Part shown: positions 36,003-49,061 of the stretch, in pieces
Position numbering within the stretch: position 1 is the stretch's first letter
Layout: each line of letters starts with the position of its first letter
Assembly: GCA_033002965.1 (NCBI GenBank)
Contig: JAURVB010000125.1
Coordinates: 62,001 to 126,000, forward strand
From: Piper betle
Lineage: Eukaryota > Streptophyta > Magnoliopsida > Piperales > Piperaceae
DNA length: 64,000 nucleotides
Reading direction: 5' to 3'
The notes under the pieces: generated by a model
Databases searched by the model: none
Seen by the model: the letters and a program-made list of their open reading frames with translations, nothing else
What the model was told of the DNA's origin: nothing
Made by a program: the position numbers and the translations under genes

Positions 36003-39000
36003 GGACGTAGTCGGGGCAATGCTAAGTTAGGCGTGGCTAAAAATTTTCAGTTTAAGTGATGGTGTATGTTTATATTGCCTTATAATGAGACAAAAAGAAA
36101 CTAGCCCAAGTCCCAGACTCCAGTGCAGTCTGCAAGCCTGTTAACAGACACGGATTAGGGCGGCGCTCGGCAAGGACATGGCCAAAGATCCGGTAAACCT
36201 AATCATTTTTCGTTTGATACTGTTCATCTTGACATGGGCATTTTATGTCACTCCTATTTTGACAATTTGGCTAGACCCAATACTCTTTCCCACAAATATA
36301 AACAGTCGATTCCATCTATGTTTATGTTTTTTACTTTTTATTGCTCTGGTTAAATGACAAAGGTAGCCAAGAAATGCAAACTTACGGCTGGCATATCAAC
36401 GTTATAGTTGATATGATTGAATGTCAAAGAAAGAGGTTGGAAAGGAAGGATCATTCCTCTACGAGTTGAATGCTTGTCATCTATATCACCTGCAAAACAC
36501 CCATCATAACAGTACACATTGGTTCATAGACAAACTTTGGGTATATATGCATGACAAAATAGAGTCATTCACAAAATGGTTAAGGCAAAGGTACAAACTT
36601 CTCTGTTTGGATTCAAGCTTCTCTGTTTCGATTGTGTCATGATCATCATCGTTCATAATTGTAGCTATGGAATTTCTCAAAGCTGCAAATTAATGGTGAT
36701 TGAAGAACATTTAGCACACACAATGGAGCTCTTTCAGATTCCATTAAAAACAAAGTTTTAAGTGCCTTACGATTCAAGTATGTTAAAGCCACAACAAAGT
36801 AAATGTTGAAGATAAGATAGAATGCAATGAGAGCGCCAACCGAAATCCGGTACCAGCGATCGCCGTCAAAGAGATTCCGGAACTTGAGCAGCGCTTTACC
36901 GATGGTCTGAGCATCATTGTTTCGATCTGTGTTCTCAATTTGAAAATGTATCATGTAAAGCTCAATGCTTAAAACCACTCAACTGTGCTCCATAGCTCGT
37001 CCAGGAACTCGTTAACAGCTACAGCATTCTGACCCTACATCAGAGGAGATGCCCAGTATGCCACGTCCACCATGGTTGGATGTCATCTACACCCAAATTG
37101 TAAATCGACAACATTTTCATCAATATATAAGCATTTTAATTAGCAGCAGGTAGCAAACACTTAGGTGGTACAAAATTTGACATTTTTCTATATTTTGTGT
37201 GGGAGTCCATGCTAGCCGCAAATCAAACGTAAGCACTTTCCTAGGCAAGATGTTGTGAGCACACGACTATATTATAGATAAGATTTAATTTTATAGATAA
37301 ATTTTATTTAATAATGATGAGACAAACTATAATAAGATAATATTTTAAATATAAATTATGATTGAATGTAAAGATTGATCTGTGGATAGAGATAGAATAT
37401 AATATTTGATTTATTATTTTGAGATAAAGTATAATAAATTTTTTTATTATATTTTTATTAGTTAAATCTTCTAATTATAATCATGGATCCCTAGGATTGT
37501 GAATATGTTTAAAGTAAATATTTAGTGACCTAATTTCCTACCGGGTTTAGTCTTTTGGACAAGTGATAATCCATCTAAAATTTACTTAATTCAAGTAGAG
37601 GGCCAAGCGTGTGGATTAGAATTAGGTCAGAAATAAAATGTTTGAAAGATTATTAAATTGCTTTGATTTATTTTCAATAGACAATTATTTCAACTTAGAA
37701 GAATATTATTCTCTTTCCTGAGTGATTTAACAAAAAACAAATAATTAAAGGATCTAAATTGTGATAAAGGGTTTCTTCCATTTTGTGATAAAACCTGTGA
37801 CTTGCAAGATATTAATGAATCTATTATACTCGGTTAGGCGCGGATAAAAATGAGCTCATCTTGTATGCAAGTATTCACAGAAACTGTACAAACACAACTG
37901 AGAGTGACTGTGGCAGGTTCCTTTGGCAATGACAGAGCCTCCAAAGACAAAGAACACCAAGCAAGCAAATATCCCAAGTGTGTTGGATGTGACATCCGTT
38001 CTCCCCACCAGCAGTGAAGCGAAAGAGGGCAAGTGTCATTTGATGAGTACTAAAAATCTGCCAGAAAAAAACTGCCCAATGAAACAAGGTCACTCATGGG
38101 TCATTTACCATCTAATCAAATATATAAAAACATGAGAGCTCTATCGAATAAAAATGAGAAGAATAGTAGTATATATCATAGTATGTATCATAATCACAAG
38201 TCATATAAATTCTTCATATCTGCAAGGCGATTAAATATTTAGCATGGATCCATATTCACCGAGTAAGATCGGGGGCAAAGCCAACAGCATATTATGTAAG
38301 AACAAGCCAAGTTCCGGACTCAATGAAGGAAAGTGGAATCCGAAGGATCCAAATTGGTTGGAAAAATATCCACGGTGGGTAAAAGCAGAGATCCCTCTGC
38401 TTGTAGAACACGGCAGCCTAAACACAGTCATGGACTGCTCCACCATGCCATTGAACATGACGTTCAACAACCCGAAAAACAGATCTCCGAAGAAGTTCCC
38501 GGCGTCGGCGATTGTCCGGTGATCCATCTCGGTTCTCAAGAACACGTCAAGGTGATAATGGACAAGACTGTGATCTGGGCAGTCTTAGAATATGTACACA
38601 AATGACTCCCCAGCTTGAAATGCCGTACTTCTCTGTGGCCAAATCTGCTAGGTGAGCTTGGGACCTGTCATAGGGCGTTTTGAGATCATCACGGAGTTAC
38701 TTCCCAACGGAGAATGAGGTGAAGGACTGTACAAATTCTGAAACAGAGATGTAGGAATAAGGCCTCTCTTTATCAAACCAGAATTGTTGTTGGTCCTTGG
38801 AGTTCACCTCTTGGAGGAAGTCTGCAACTCCTTTCTTCTCCGGGCATTTGAAATGAACTCAAAGAAGTCCAAGACATTTTCCCGGCGGCCTTGGTACACA
38901 ATCTGGCCTTACGAAAGCAGAACAATGCCGTCGAAGAGGTTGAAGGTCTCTGGTGCAGGTTGGAGAAGGGAGATGATCATAGTCCCGTCCATGACATGAA

Positions 39001-40555
39001 CAATTTGCCGCATGTATTTAATGATTTGGTAGGTGGTGGAGCTGTCCAGACCGATTGACATCTCATCCATGAACAGAGCCTTTGCAGGTCCTACTAGCAT
39101 TTCCCCTGCATCAACATTGGTGCCAAACATGAACATCAATTCAACTCAATGGTTGTAAATTGAAATTTGATCATCAACAACATTTAATGGTTGTACCAGT
39201 GGTAACACGCTTCTTCTGGCCTCCAGATTTGCCTCGTCTCTTTGCATGACCTACTAAGATATAAGCACAGATATCCAAACCAAGCAACTGCATTGAGATA
39301 TATCAGTGTTAGCAATTGATAATTGTGGTTGAGGCTTATTCTTCTTCATCTTCTTCCACCATGTGCTAAAACGCCCTGGACATCAATCCTAAACTAAAAT
39401 TCATATAATTACAAATGATGGCTGGATGCTTTTCTTGATGCCAACCCTTCCCCTTTCTCGAATGATTGAGGCTTATAAAATGTACAACAAAAAAATGGCA
39501 AGATAAAATATGATCTGTAACCAAATTGGTTTCTTGGACTTGCAATGCTGTTGCCTTCAGAATCGATCTCAGGGTCTGGTCTGATCCCGGCCTCCCTCTC
39601 TGGCTTTGTCATGCTGGCTTATATATGCACAAGTTATTTGAGGAACAAATTCCGATAATTCTCGGCCGCAATATGTAATCTTCCCCTTCATCTATTTTCC
39701 CCAAATCAAATAGAATCAAGTTTAAACTCTAAACTCAGAAACTCAACACCAGATATTAGCAAACAAGGCCTGAAGATTTGTGTTAAGCTTGCCACAGAGA
39801 GCCAGCAACAGAGTTGTTTTTCCTCCACCAGGAGGTCCTAAAAGCAGAGTCATCCTGTTCATGGAAAGCAGCAATAACAATAGTTAATATATTTGTGCTA
39901 CAAAATTTGAAGATGAAGAGCTAGAGAGACATTACCTTGATGGTCTAAGAATACCAGAGACATCATTTAGTATTTTGTTAACCGTATTTTTTGCAGTGGA
40001 GAGCCCAAGCAGCCCAAGAATCCCCTGGTTGGAAAAGATGCCATCAATTGAGAAGAGAGTAGCTGTTACAGCCTTGATTCGTGGACGTTCCGGGAACCAG
40101 GGTTTGGGTGTTGTTCCTGGATTCCCTACGTCCATGAATGGGATAGCAGTGGTTATCCAAGTGGTGGAAACAACACACCGAGGCTAACCCGTGATTATGT
40201 TGCAGTCCAAACCGAGTTGCACGGTGCTGCTGGAGGACCGAGCATGCCGGTGGAGCAAGGTGTCGGGAACAGCAGCAAGTGTCGGCACATGGGTCGGTAT
40301 TCGGTGTACCGAGCATGTGGCCGAGTCCAGGTCAAGAAACCTCAAGTTGTTGCTGATCGGTGTTTGGGTCGGCATATCGAGGTTGTGGTGCAACCGTGGA
40401 CCGAGCAGGCTACCGAGCCGAGTACGCAGCGTAGGGTGCCGAGCATTCGCTAGTACCGAGCAAAATAGCGGAACCGTGCTGGAAAACTGTACCGAGCACT
40501 GTAGCGGCGAGCGCGGGTCGTGCGCGCTACTGCACGCGCAAGGAGCGACAGACGC

Positions 40556-40645
40556 GCTGCTGCGCGAGCGCGTTGTTGCGCGAGCGCGTTGTTGCGCGAG
40601 CGCGTTGTTGCGCGAGCGCGTTGTTGCGCGAGCGCGCGGGCACGC
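40556..40645. repeat. 16-bp GC-rich minisatellite GTTGTTGCGCGAGCGC
   Basis: About four to five near-identical copies of a 16-bp unit, followed by looser GCGCG-rich sequence to about 40740. The repeated GCGCGAGCGC core is CpG-dense and self-complementary. It lies inside the 40064-42065 LTR. Confidence 0.85.
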
Positions 40646-41150
40646 GGATGCGCGGGCGTGTGCGGGCGCGCGATGGCGCGCGCTGCTGTTCGTGCGAGCG
40701 GGCACGCGCGGGTGTGCGCGCAGGCGTGCGAGCGGGCAGATGCTGGTGAACGCGACAGTGTAGGGGCATGCACGAGCGGTGGTGCTGGTTCAGGGCGATG
40801 TTGGTGAACCATTGCTGGCAGTTGGTCGGTGAGTTGCTGCGGGAGGTTGAGCCATGTCTGGACGGTGCTGGAGTCGAGCCGGCGGGTGCGACGGGAGGAC
40901 CAGCGGTGCAGCCAAGGCGGTTAGGAGGAAGCTTCCTGGACGTGCTGGAGTATCTTGGTGAAGATATGCAGTTATCCAGATTGGGCGTTTAGGAAGTTAT
41001 CTGCAACTAACTGCTGGAGATAAACTTGAAGGCCGATGGATGAACCTGGACGGGAGATGGGCTAGGTTGCTGAACACGGTGGATCTTGCAGATCTCTGGA
41101 GTTGAAGATGCTGGCAGATTCGGAGTTATCTTGGAGCAGCAGTTCGTGGG

Positions 41151-41160
41151 TATATAAGGG
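41151..41160 (+). promoter_or_regulatory. TATA box of the intronic solo LTR
   Basis: TATATAAGGG in otherwise GC-rich DNA, about 400 bases before the AATATAAGG/T-rich stretch expected for the LTR end of transcription. It points into the intron on the strand opposite the ABCG pseudogene. Confidence 0.5.
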
Positions 41161-42676
41161 TTAGGCCAGACGTGGAGAAAAGGACTTCTCTTCGATGGAT
41201 GGAAGAGAACTTCTCTTCGACGGACTGAAGAGGGGGCCGATTGGGTACTTGTTCTCGTGGTGAGACTTGCTGATCGGTGTGCAACGTGAGCAACCTGGAG
41301 AGGGAAGAAGCGAGGGAGTTGCTGCAGCCGGCGCTGGGAGTAGTGCTGGAATTCCAGACGCTTGCTTGAATCCAAGGTGCACGTTGTGAGGTTGCTGGTG
41401 TTGGCAACTGGGAGGGTTACTCGGGCCAGGTAATCCTTGTGTGAGTTCCTTTGTATTTTGGGTACATTGGGGCGAGGCTGTGGGGGCTGTCCACAAGCCG
41501 AGCGAGTGCTTGAGAGAGGAGTCGAGTACTTGTAATTCCTTGTATTGACAGATTAATATAAGGTTGGGGTTTCCCCGTATATCTGTGTTGTGTTCGTTGT
41601 CTGACGTTTTAGGCAGGGAACCTTAGTACCGGGTCGTGGTCGAGGTTTACAAGGCGACGGTGGTTGCTGAGACGAACAGGGACAGAGGCACGATCTCTAC
41701 CAGGCGTGTTGCTGGTGGGGCGATCGGGCAGTGCTGCGGTGGTGGTGCTGTTTGACTCCTGGAACAGCCTATCGGCAAGGCGTGCCGATAGCCAGGAGTG
41801 CTGTCGAAGTGCTGGTGCGTGGCCAGACACGGGTGATCGATCAAGGGCGCTGTTCGAGGGCAACACCGAGCGGGTGGATCTGCTGGACGTGCAGGGGTCA
41901 ACCTCGGTGGTGCGTATTGCGGCCGAACACGAGTGTAGTGTTTGTGGCCTTGGCTCCCGCTATTGCGTGTTGAGTGACAGGCTGAGTGTTCCCAGGGAGG
42001 GGAATACGCCGCACAGGCAGGAACTCGTAGGCGAAAAATTAGGCCTTGCGAACGGGCCTGTGACAGTAGCCATGGATTAACTTGTTACAAACTAACAAAC
42101 TAATTTGAAGGATTACCACTAAGCTCTATTGCATTCATGATAGCATTGAGCAAAGTCGAAAGCTCCCTGCTTCCCACATAAGCATCTGCCTTCACTGACA
42201 AATTCTCAAACCGCACTTCAATCATGGGTATCTATCCCCACCTTGTTTGTAAAACAAAGTTGTGATCAGTCAATATCTCAGCACATCAAACTCAAAAAAC
42301 CCAACATTTCAATTTTGGTTCCTAACCTTTCAGTGCGGTCACGGAGCCTATGAAGAAACCTCTCATTGTCTTCTTCCACAATTTTGAGAATGCTGTCTAT
42401 GAGGATCTTCCTGTCTTGCAACCCACGCTTGGAGACATCAAACTCTTCATGCATCACCTTCCCATTGTCCAGCACCTGCTTCAAAATCCCCTTTCGCATT
42501 CTATCATAGGTTGGGAACTTCTCCAAGGCCGCCCACTTGAGATCTATCTCCTCATTACCTTCATCTGAGACACTTTTCCTGAAAACATACGGTGGATTTG
42601 TCCATACTTCTCAGAAGCTGCTTGATGCCCATGATATCCTGCTACACATTGCTCTGCCCAGTCCATCCGCTGCCAT

Positions 42677-45066
42677 TCTTTCCCCCAAAGAACTACCAAA
42701 CTACCCTTTCCCTTCTTAATTTAACTGGGTAAAGAAGATGTTAGGTAATTCCAGTTATATATGAGATAGAAGAGGAAGCTCCATGAATGAAGCTTCAGAG
42801 AAGCTTGGGTATGTCCAAGAAGAGCTTAGCTAGAACATATCTGAGCTAAATAGATAGCCAAATTCTGGCATTGTGAGGGATGATCAAGGGACAAGCTGGA
42901 GCTGATTATGTTTGCCATCTTAATCAACCAAATCGTTGAAATGGGGAGTTACATTATATGGGCGTGGTGCGACACCATGCAAACGCTTACCAGCGCTTCT
43001 CGCGGCTTTTGCATTTTTTTGTTAGCTTGCTTCTCAGACAAGTAAGCTTCATGGGTACCCTTTGATCTTCAGTATTTATATTGTTTATTGTTTCTGTTGT
43101 CTCTGGGGAACATCATCACACATTTGATTGTTCCTTCATTGCACACATAGCGAGGAGGATACAGGGATAGAGATAGAAGACAAAGCTAATGATTCTTGGA
43201 CGGGAAAAAACAAAGGGAAAGAGATCCAATTGAACTCCGAAGCCTAACCAAAGATCTTGCACAGTCTGACCAATTTGTTACTGCAAAAGAATAAACAACA
43301 GTTTGGTTTTGATGTTTTCGGATTTGTTTGGATTGTAAGAAAGAAAGAAAACGTGTAAAAAAGGTGTAGAAAATTGCGAGAAAAGAAAAGTTTCTTAGAT
43401 GCGGTGGGAAAATCCCTCCCCCACCACCATTTTATCACCAAATGAAGAAATGGTGAAAAGTGAAGAGGGTGGTGTGTATACACCCGGCCCTAGATAGGCC
43501 AACCAATAAAAAAAAATTTGTGGTGTGGTGCGGTTCAACAGCATGCATACGCATATATGTATGTAAATAAGGATAAGTTTTTGCTTCTAATCATCAATTG
43601 TCATGGGACCTGCGTCCTCATATGCAACCGCATCTTGCCGGTGCAAGTTTTGCCTGTAAATAAGGCCCGTCCCCGCTTGATGGAATGGGTTCTCAATCAC
43701 ATGTTTATGCCCGATATAAGAAAAGGATTAGTATCATCTGACATTGTTATGTAAGCTAATTTAAATATCAACGGATTACAATTACGATTAGATACTGAAG
43801 ATATTTTTATCTATATAAAAAAAACTAGAGCCATAAATAAGTGATTAGATTTGAAAGTTGCTGTTACTTTTTATATTAATAATGGTTGATACTAAGCTTC
43901 CTCGTATAAGAAACAGCATTGCACAAAAACTTTCTAGAAAATAATTATTAATTTTTATAATTTTTCTCCCCAAACAAAACATAAAATTAAAAATTAATGA
44001 AAAATAATCTGATTTGAGACTTATGCTACTGATTCTTGTGTATGATCATAACTGGGATGATAAGATTAGATAACTCGACATGGACAAAAAGCATCAAACT
44101 GTTTGGCTCCTGCCTGTATCATGCAGATGCAGCACATTTCTTGTCAATAAAAGTTCTGAACGGATATTACTCCTACGTCAAACAACTTCCCCTAAAGCCG
44201 GGCTATCCCTTTCCATGATTTTAGCATGCATGCAGATCACCGGGAACATAATTTTAAATTACTTATTTTAATGGACATTCCGACTTGATATATGGCATAT
44301 CCTCTTCAAATCTTCAAATTCTGTGACAGTTTCAAATTTTTCACAATTAAAATTTGTACCCGATTTTCAAATATGGTGTCTACCAAACACTTGGCATTTT
44401 TTAAAAAATTATTGTATTTTAGCAGGTATTTTGATTCGATACTTGATCATAAAAATATATTCAATTAAGTTGAACCAAACATAACCTAAACCGATATAAA
44501 TCCGATTTTATAATTACGAAGTCAATAATATGGAGAATGGGCTCTATGATTCTTTTGTTTATTTTAAATAAAAATACTATTGAAATAACAATTTATTCAT
44601 TGGAAATTTAGAAGAAAAAATAATTTTTTCTCACCTTTCTTCATGTTTGAGATTTTAGAAGAAAAATTAGCTAATTACCTATATTTTTTTAAAAAAACAA
44701 ACAGGTCAAACTGATACTTCTATGACAGCAAAGATATGGCCTGTTAGATTATGCAGTTAAAAACTTAAATAATAAGAATATTTTTATCGTTTCTTTTAAA
44801 AATTAAGACCGTATATGTAAACTAAAAAGATAGCTGAATTTAACTTTTGCTGAACTGGTATTGAGCGGAGTTGATATTAGCCAATATCTCATATTGCAAA
44901 TTAGCAAAACCCAAAACCTATCACATTTGATTTTGTTTTTTAAATTTTGGGCTTCAATACCTGTAATTTTTTTTAAACTAAATAACTGCATTTTTCCATT
45001 TAAAGAAATTTAATATTATCCTGACACCAAAACAATCTTGATCCCTGTTAGTGTCTTGTGACACGA
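42677..45066. other. Intergenic region upstream of the ABCG pseudogene
   Basis: AT-rich DNA with short spurious ORFs. The first few hundred bases would have been the ABCG promoter and leader. I see no domain, RNA gene or transposon terminus. Confidence 0.5.
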
Positions 45067-45071
45067 AAACT

Positions 45072-45602
45072 TGAGAAAAATCCCCTAAGTTGGAAATCAA
45101 CAACTGCAAATACAAAATTTGGGAAAATAATCTATGAGAAATAAAAAACAAAACTAAAAGAATAGGGATTTAACATGAAAACCCTCCTTCTATTGAGAGT
45201 CAAAAATTAATGGACAACAACGAATAATTCACTACTTCAATCAAAGACTATAGTCATCAAACATATAGAGATATACAAGAAGATTACTCACTAAACCTAT
45301 ACTATTATGATTACAAAATTTCTCTCCCTCTTAATACTCTCGTGAATAATATTTTTTTCTTTTTTATCTCTATATCTCTTCTCTCTCTCTCTCTCTCTCA
45401 TCTTGTCTTTCTTGTTTTATTTTCTCTGCTTGTCTTGTTTTTAGAATGAGGCAAATGAAGCTCAATTTATAGAGAACTTTTGAGACCCTTCATCCTCCAT
45501 AGAAGGAAAAACAACCACCTCTATTGGTATTTCAGAGATTCTTTTAGTATTCTGAGTGTGACAATGTACTACATATCATTAATATAATTACACATATTAA
45601 TA
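45072..45602 (-). repeat. 3' LTR of copia element C
   Basis: 531 bp, ending next to ATCTCCCACTTGG (the polypurine tract on the other strand). Its inner end reads TA where CA is expected. It matches 50191-50691, 53192-53718 and 61729-62269 by eye and contains a CT microsatellite near 45378-45400. Confidence 0.88.
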
Positions 45603-45714
45603 ATCTCCCACTTGGAGTCCGATTGGAACACACCAGTCTTGATTCTTCCTCCACTTGTTCGTTGCATAAGTCCACTTGCTTGGTCGTACAAATTCACCAA
45701 AGTTGAGCAAAAAT

Positions 45715-47577
45715 TCAACTTTTGTCCCTCCACCAGTTTAGTACATATCTGTTCTTTTTGCCATCTATCTTCTCCAACATCAATTTACCTTCTTCTAACA
45801 AAGATCTGATAAAATGATACCTTAACCGAATATGGTTGGTCCTAGAATGAAATGCTGAGTTCTTGGCTAAATGGATTGCACTTTGAGTATCACTGTAGAA
45901 CATGCAATCAACCCCATTAAAACCTAACTCATTCATTAAAGTTTTAATCCAAGTATACTCCTTGCTAACTTCTATAGCAGCCACATATTCTGTTTCAGTT
46001 GAAGATAGAGCAACTATCTTTTACAATTTGGAAACTCGGCTCAATATGGTTCCACCAATTGTAAAGATATCTCCAGATGTACTCTTGCCATTGTCTCTAT
46101 TTTCTGCATGGCCCAAGTCCACATAACCTTGTGCATCAATATTTTCACCCTCAAAACACAAACAGTAATTAGAAGTTCCTTTCAAATACCTGAAAATCCA
46201 TTTCACTGCCGTCCAGTGTTTTTTTCCTGTGTTCTTCGTGAATCTACTTACTACTCTCACTGCATGTGCAATATCTGATCTTGTACTCACTATAACATAC
46301 ATAAGACTTCCAATAGCTGAAGCATAAGGCACTATTTTCATGTGAGCTTTATCCTCCTCACTCTTAACACCTTGTTCTTTTGACAATTAGAAATTATTAC
46401 CCAAAGTAGTAGTCACAGGCTTAGATTCATTCATGTTGAATCTCTCAAGAACTTTCTTCACATTCCCTTCTCGAGATAAACACAACTTCTTGCTTTTCTT
46501 ATTTCGGGCAATTTGCAGCCCAAGAAGTTGTTTTGCTTCACCCAAATCTTTCATGGAAAAACTCTTGGCGAACCTCATCTTGAGATTAACAATTTTCTCC
46601 ATACAAGTCCCTGCAACATGCATGTCATCTGCGTACAAAGTTAAAATAATATAATTATCATCATTAAACTTTTGTAGATATACATAGTGGTACGAATTGG
46701 CCATAGCAAATCCATTATCTAACATAAGCTTGTCAAATTTTCAAATATCAATGTCTTGGTGCTTATTTGAGTCCATATAGACCCCTCTTCAATTTGCACA
46801 CCATATTTTCTATACCTTTGACTTAGAATCATATTGGTTGTTCTATATAGATCTCCTCCTCCAAATCACCATAAAGGAGAGCTGTCTTTACATCAAGCTG
46901 TTCTAAATACAACCCCTTTATAGCCACAATACTCAAAATAATTCTGATAGAAGTCATTTTTACAACAGGTGCAAATATATCATGAAAATCGATTCCTTCT
47001 CTTTGATCGAAACCTTTCACTACAAGTATTTGCCTTATACCTTTGTACACCACCAGTTTCAAACTTAGCCAATAGATCCACTTGTTTTGTAGAACCTTCC
47101 TTTTTGGTGGCAACTTCACCAATTCCCATGTATGATTCTTCTCTAATGATGACATCTCATCCTTCATGGCTAACTCCCACTTAAGATAAGCTTTGTCACT
47201 CATGGCTTCATCATAGGACTTGATAATCCTACATCAGTATACAAAACATTTTGTACAATTAAATTTAAATTCTAAGTAGGCTTCCTAGCCCTTGTGCTCC
47301 TCCTTGGTTCTAGAGCAACAACTGTCTTTTGTGGTGGCTCTGAATCATCAATTTCAACTTGTACGTCATAATATTTAGAATCTAATTCATCATCATGTGG
47401 TTGATTAGCTTGTGACTCGCCTTCTTCTTCGGTCTTTTTAGAAGATAATTTTTCCACATCACTTAGAACAAATGCTTTATTTTCAACACTTGGTATCTCT
47501 TCATCTGTTTCATCAAGCTCCATATACTCTTTTTCGTTCGACTCCTCACTCTTTTCTTTCTTCTTGTCTTTGTACAT
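45715..47577 (-). pseudogene. Copia element C reverse transcriptase and RNase H
   Basis: A charged linker (47272-47577) leads into RT: HTWELVKLPPKRK, NKWIY, KGFDQREGIDFHDIFAPV, QLDVKTALLYGDLEEEIY (first catalytic Asp), and YADDMHVAG (catalytic YADD, near 46625). RNase H follows at 45715-46386 (GSLMYVIVSTRSDI, FYSDTQSAIHLAKN, RLRYHFIR). Frame breaks occur near 46386, 46725-46829 and 46021-45984. All motifs are in canonical copia order after integrase. Confidence 0.88.
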
Positions 47578-47796
47578 GCACTCTTCATTGAATACAACAT
47601 TCTGACTTCAAAACACCTTGTTCTCGAAATCCCACATTCGGTAACCATACTCATCACCCCCATATCCAAGAAATACACACTTGAAGGATTTTGAATCAAG
47701 CTTGTTTTTTGATTCCCTATCAATATGTGCATATGCAATATAACTAAAGACCTTAAGAAAAGAGTAGTCAACTTTCTTACCAGTACATACCTATTC

Positions 47797-48565
47797 CTAT
47801 ATTTTTCCATCTAAGATGCTTGATGGACTTCGGTTGATTAGATAGACAGTTCTATCCACAATGGCACCCCAAAGATGCAAAGGGAGACTAGCATGAATTC
47901 TCATGCTTCTCGCTAGCTCTAGGATGGTCCTATTCATCCTATCTGCTTGTGATGTACTTGGCACTGTCTTGATACTTCTAATTCTCCACTTTTCACAATA
48001 AGAGTCAAACTCCTTATTGCAATATTCTCTGCCATTATCTGACAGAAGACATTTCAATTTCAAACCTGTTTCTCAATTCGGGCTTTCGATATATTGAAAA
48101 TGCTAAAGAATTCTGATTTTTTTTTAATTGTGTAGATCCATGTCTTCCTACTAAAATCATCAATGAATGTAACAAAATAGAAATTACCTCCAAAAGATTT
48201 ACCATGGGCTGGTCTCCATACATCTATATGAACCAACTCCAACCTTTTGGGTTTCATCTCTCGTCATCTTTGTAAAGCTGACCCGTTTCTGTTTACCTAA
48301 AATACAGCCTTCACAAAAATCAAAGTTAGAATCAATTATACCTGTCAAAACCTTCTTGGAATGTAAGATTCTCATCCTACTCTCGCTCAAGTGACCATAG
48401 AAGCTTGGAATGTAAGATTCTCATCCTACTCTCGCTCAAGTGACCAAACCTTCTATGCCATAATGTTATTATGTCATTCTTCTCAGCAGCCAAAGAAGCA
48501 AATGGATCAATCTTGGCAGACAATGGGTAAAGTATGCCAACTGCCTTCCTCCAACTTGTTAACAT
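47797..48565 (-). pseudogene. Copia element C integrase
   Basis: The pre-integrase zinc region shows LWHRRFGHLSESRM (about 48377-48480) and CEGCILGKQ (about 48290-48315), giving the HHCC set. The core has HIDVWRPAHGKS, FVTFIDDFSR (catalytic Asp), LLSDNGREYCNKEF (second Asp) and SQADRMNRTILE, where the third acid is usually in NGVxERxN. A 42-bp block (48356-48397) is repeated at 48405-48446, period 49, breaking the frame. Several frame changes follow. Confidence 0.82.
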
Positions 48566-48598
48566 ATGTAAGATTCTTCTTCAATTTAGGTATATACC

Positions 48599-49061
48599 TG
48601 TAATGACCCAGCTCAAAGTGCAACGTAATGGGTTGTCATTTCTTTAAAATGGGTACCCCAAAAGTTAAAGATCTATAGTCCATTCCCACTTATAAACAGG
48701 ATCTTCTCCCAGTAGGTATTAGATGTGGGACTAAGTTGAGGGATCTCACAATCCACCCACCTTAGGGAATTTCGTCCCCGAAATGCCTATTCTTGGCCCG
48801 TTGCTAGCCCCAGCCCACGACCTTTCTTGCCCGTAATCGGCAGCCTAGCCAACGTTTCTAATCCAGCCCACCATCTAACACGGAACCAGGTCGGCTCTGA
48901 TACCATTTGTAACGACCCGGCCCAAAGTGCAACGTAATGGGCTAAGTCATTTCTTTAAAATGGGTACCCCGAAAGTTAAAGATCTATAGTCCATTCCCAC
49001 TTATAAACAAGATCTTCTCCCAGTAGGTATTAGATGTGGGACTAAGTTGAGGGATCTCACA
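48599..49061 (-). mobile_element. Complete TRIM element inside copia C
   Basis: This 463-bp terminal-repeat retrotransposon in miniature has LTRs 48599-48750 and 48908-49061 that differ at about seven bases plus one 2-nt indel by eye. On the minus strand the 5' LTR (49061 to 48908) is followed by TGGTATCAGAGCC (48905-48893), the initiator-tRNA primer site, then a short non-coding interior and a purine tract AGGTGGGTGGAT beside the 3' LTR. It has no coding capacity. The flanking direct repeats are 15 bp, ATTTAGGTATATACC at 48584-48598 and 49062-49076. Removing the element plus one repeat copy keeps the host copia frame continuous. Confidence 0.88.

Larger units (their letters stand above)
40064..42065 (+). 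mobile_element. GC-rich 2.0-kb solo LTR in an ABCG intron
   Basis: The insert begins TGTTACAGCC and ends GGCCTGTGACA and is flanked by GTAGC on both sides (40059-40063 and 42066-42070). It sits between the ABCG exons ending at about 42120 and 40024, within an intron whose donor and acceptor remain visible. It contains a TATA box (41151-41160) and AATATAAGG with T/G-rich sequence near 41554-41600, consistent with an LTR promoter and poly(A) region in plus orientation. No gag or pol is present. The long ORFs on both strands reflect GC-richness, not genes. Confidence 0.7.
31611..42676 (-). pseudogene. Full-size ABCG (PDR-type) transporter pseudogene
   Basis: This is a plant plasma-membrane ABC exporter with domain order NBD1-TMD1-NBD2-TMD2, read from 42676 down to the stop at 31611. 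Recognisable exons lie at about 42327-42676 (WAALEKFPTYDRMRKG), 42120-42235, 39936-40024, 39770-39850 (Walker [10 protein letters not shown]), 39540-39690, 39190-39285, 38650-39105, 38240-38570, 37915-38065, 36995-37070, 36770-36965, 36385-36480, 34385-34650, 33715-33985, 33485-33585, 32665-32905, 32420-32590, 32065-32305 and 31611-31886. Lesions include a stop at 42611-42613, deletions near 39608, SGGQKKR preceded by K instead of I (39228-39230), stops at 38909-38911, 38697-38699 and 32296-32298, and NBD2 Walker A Lys to Glu (34575-34577) beside a 2-nt deletion. There are several more frameshifts. It is not functional. The family call is firm. Confidence 0.93.

Noticed and set aside
40184..40812. 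Long overlapping ORFs on both strands (up to 190 codons)
   Set aside because: They lie in a GC-rich LTR with a CpG minisatellite. Stops are rare in every frame and the translations are Arg/Ala runs without domains.
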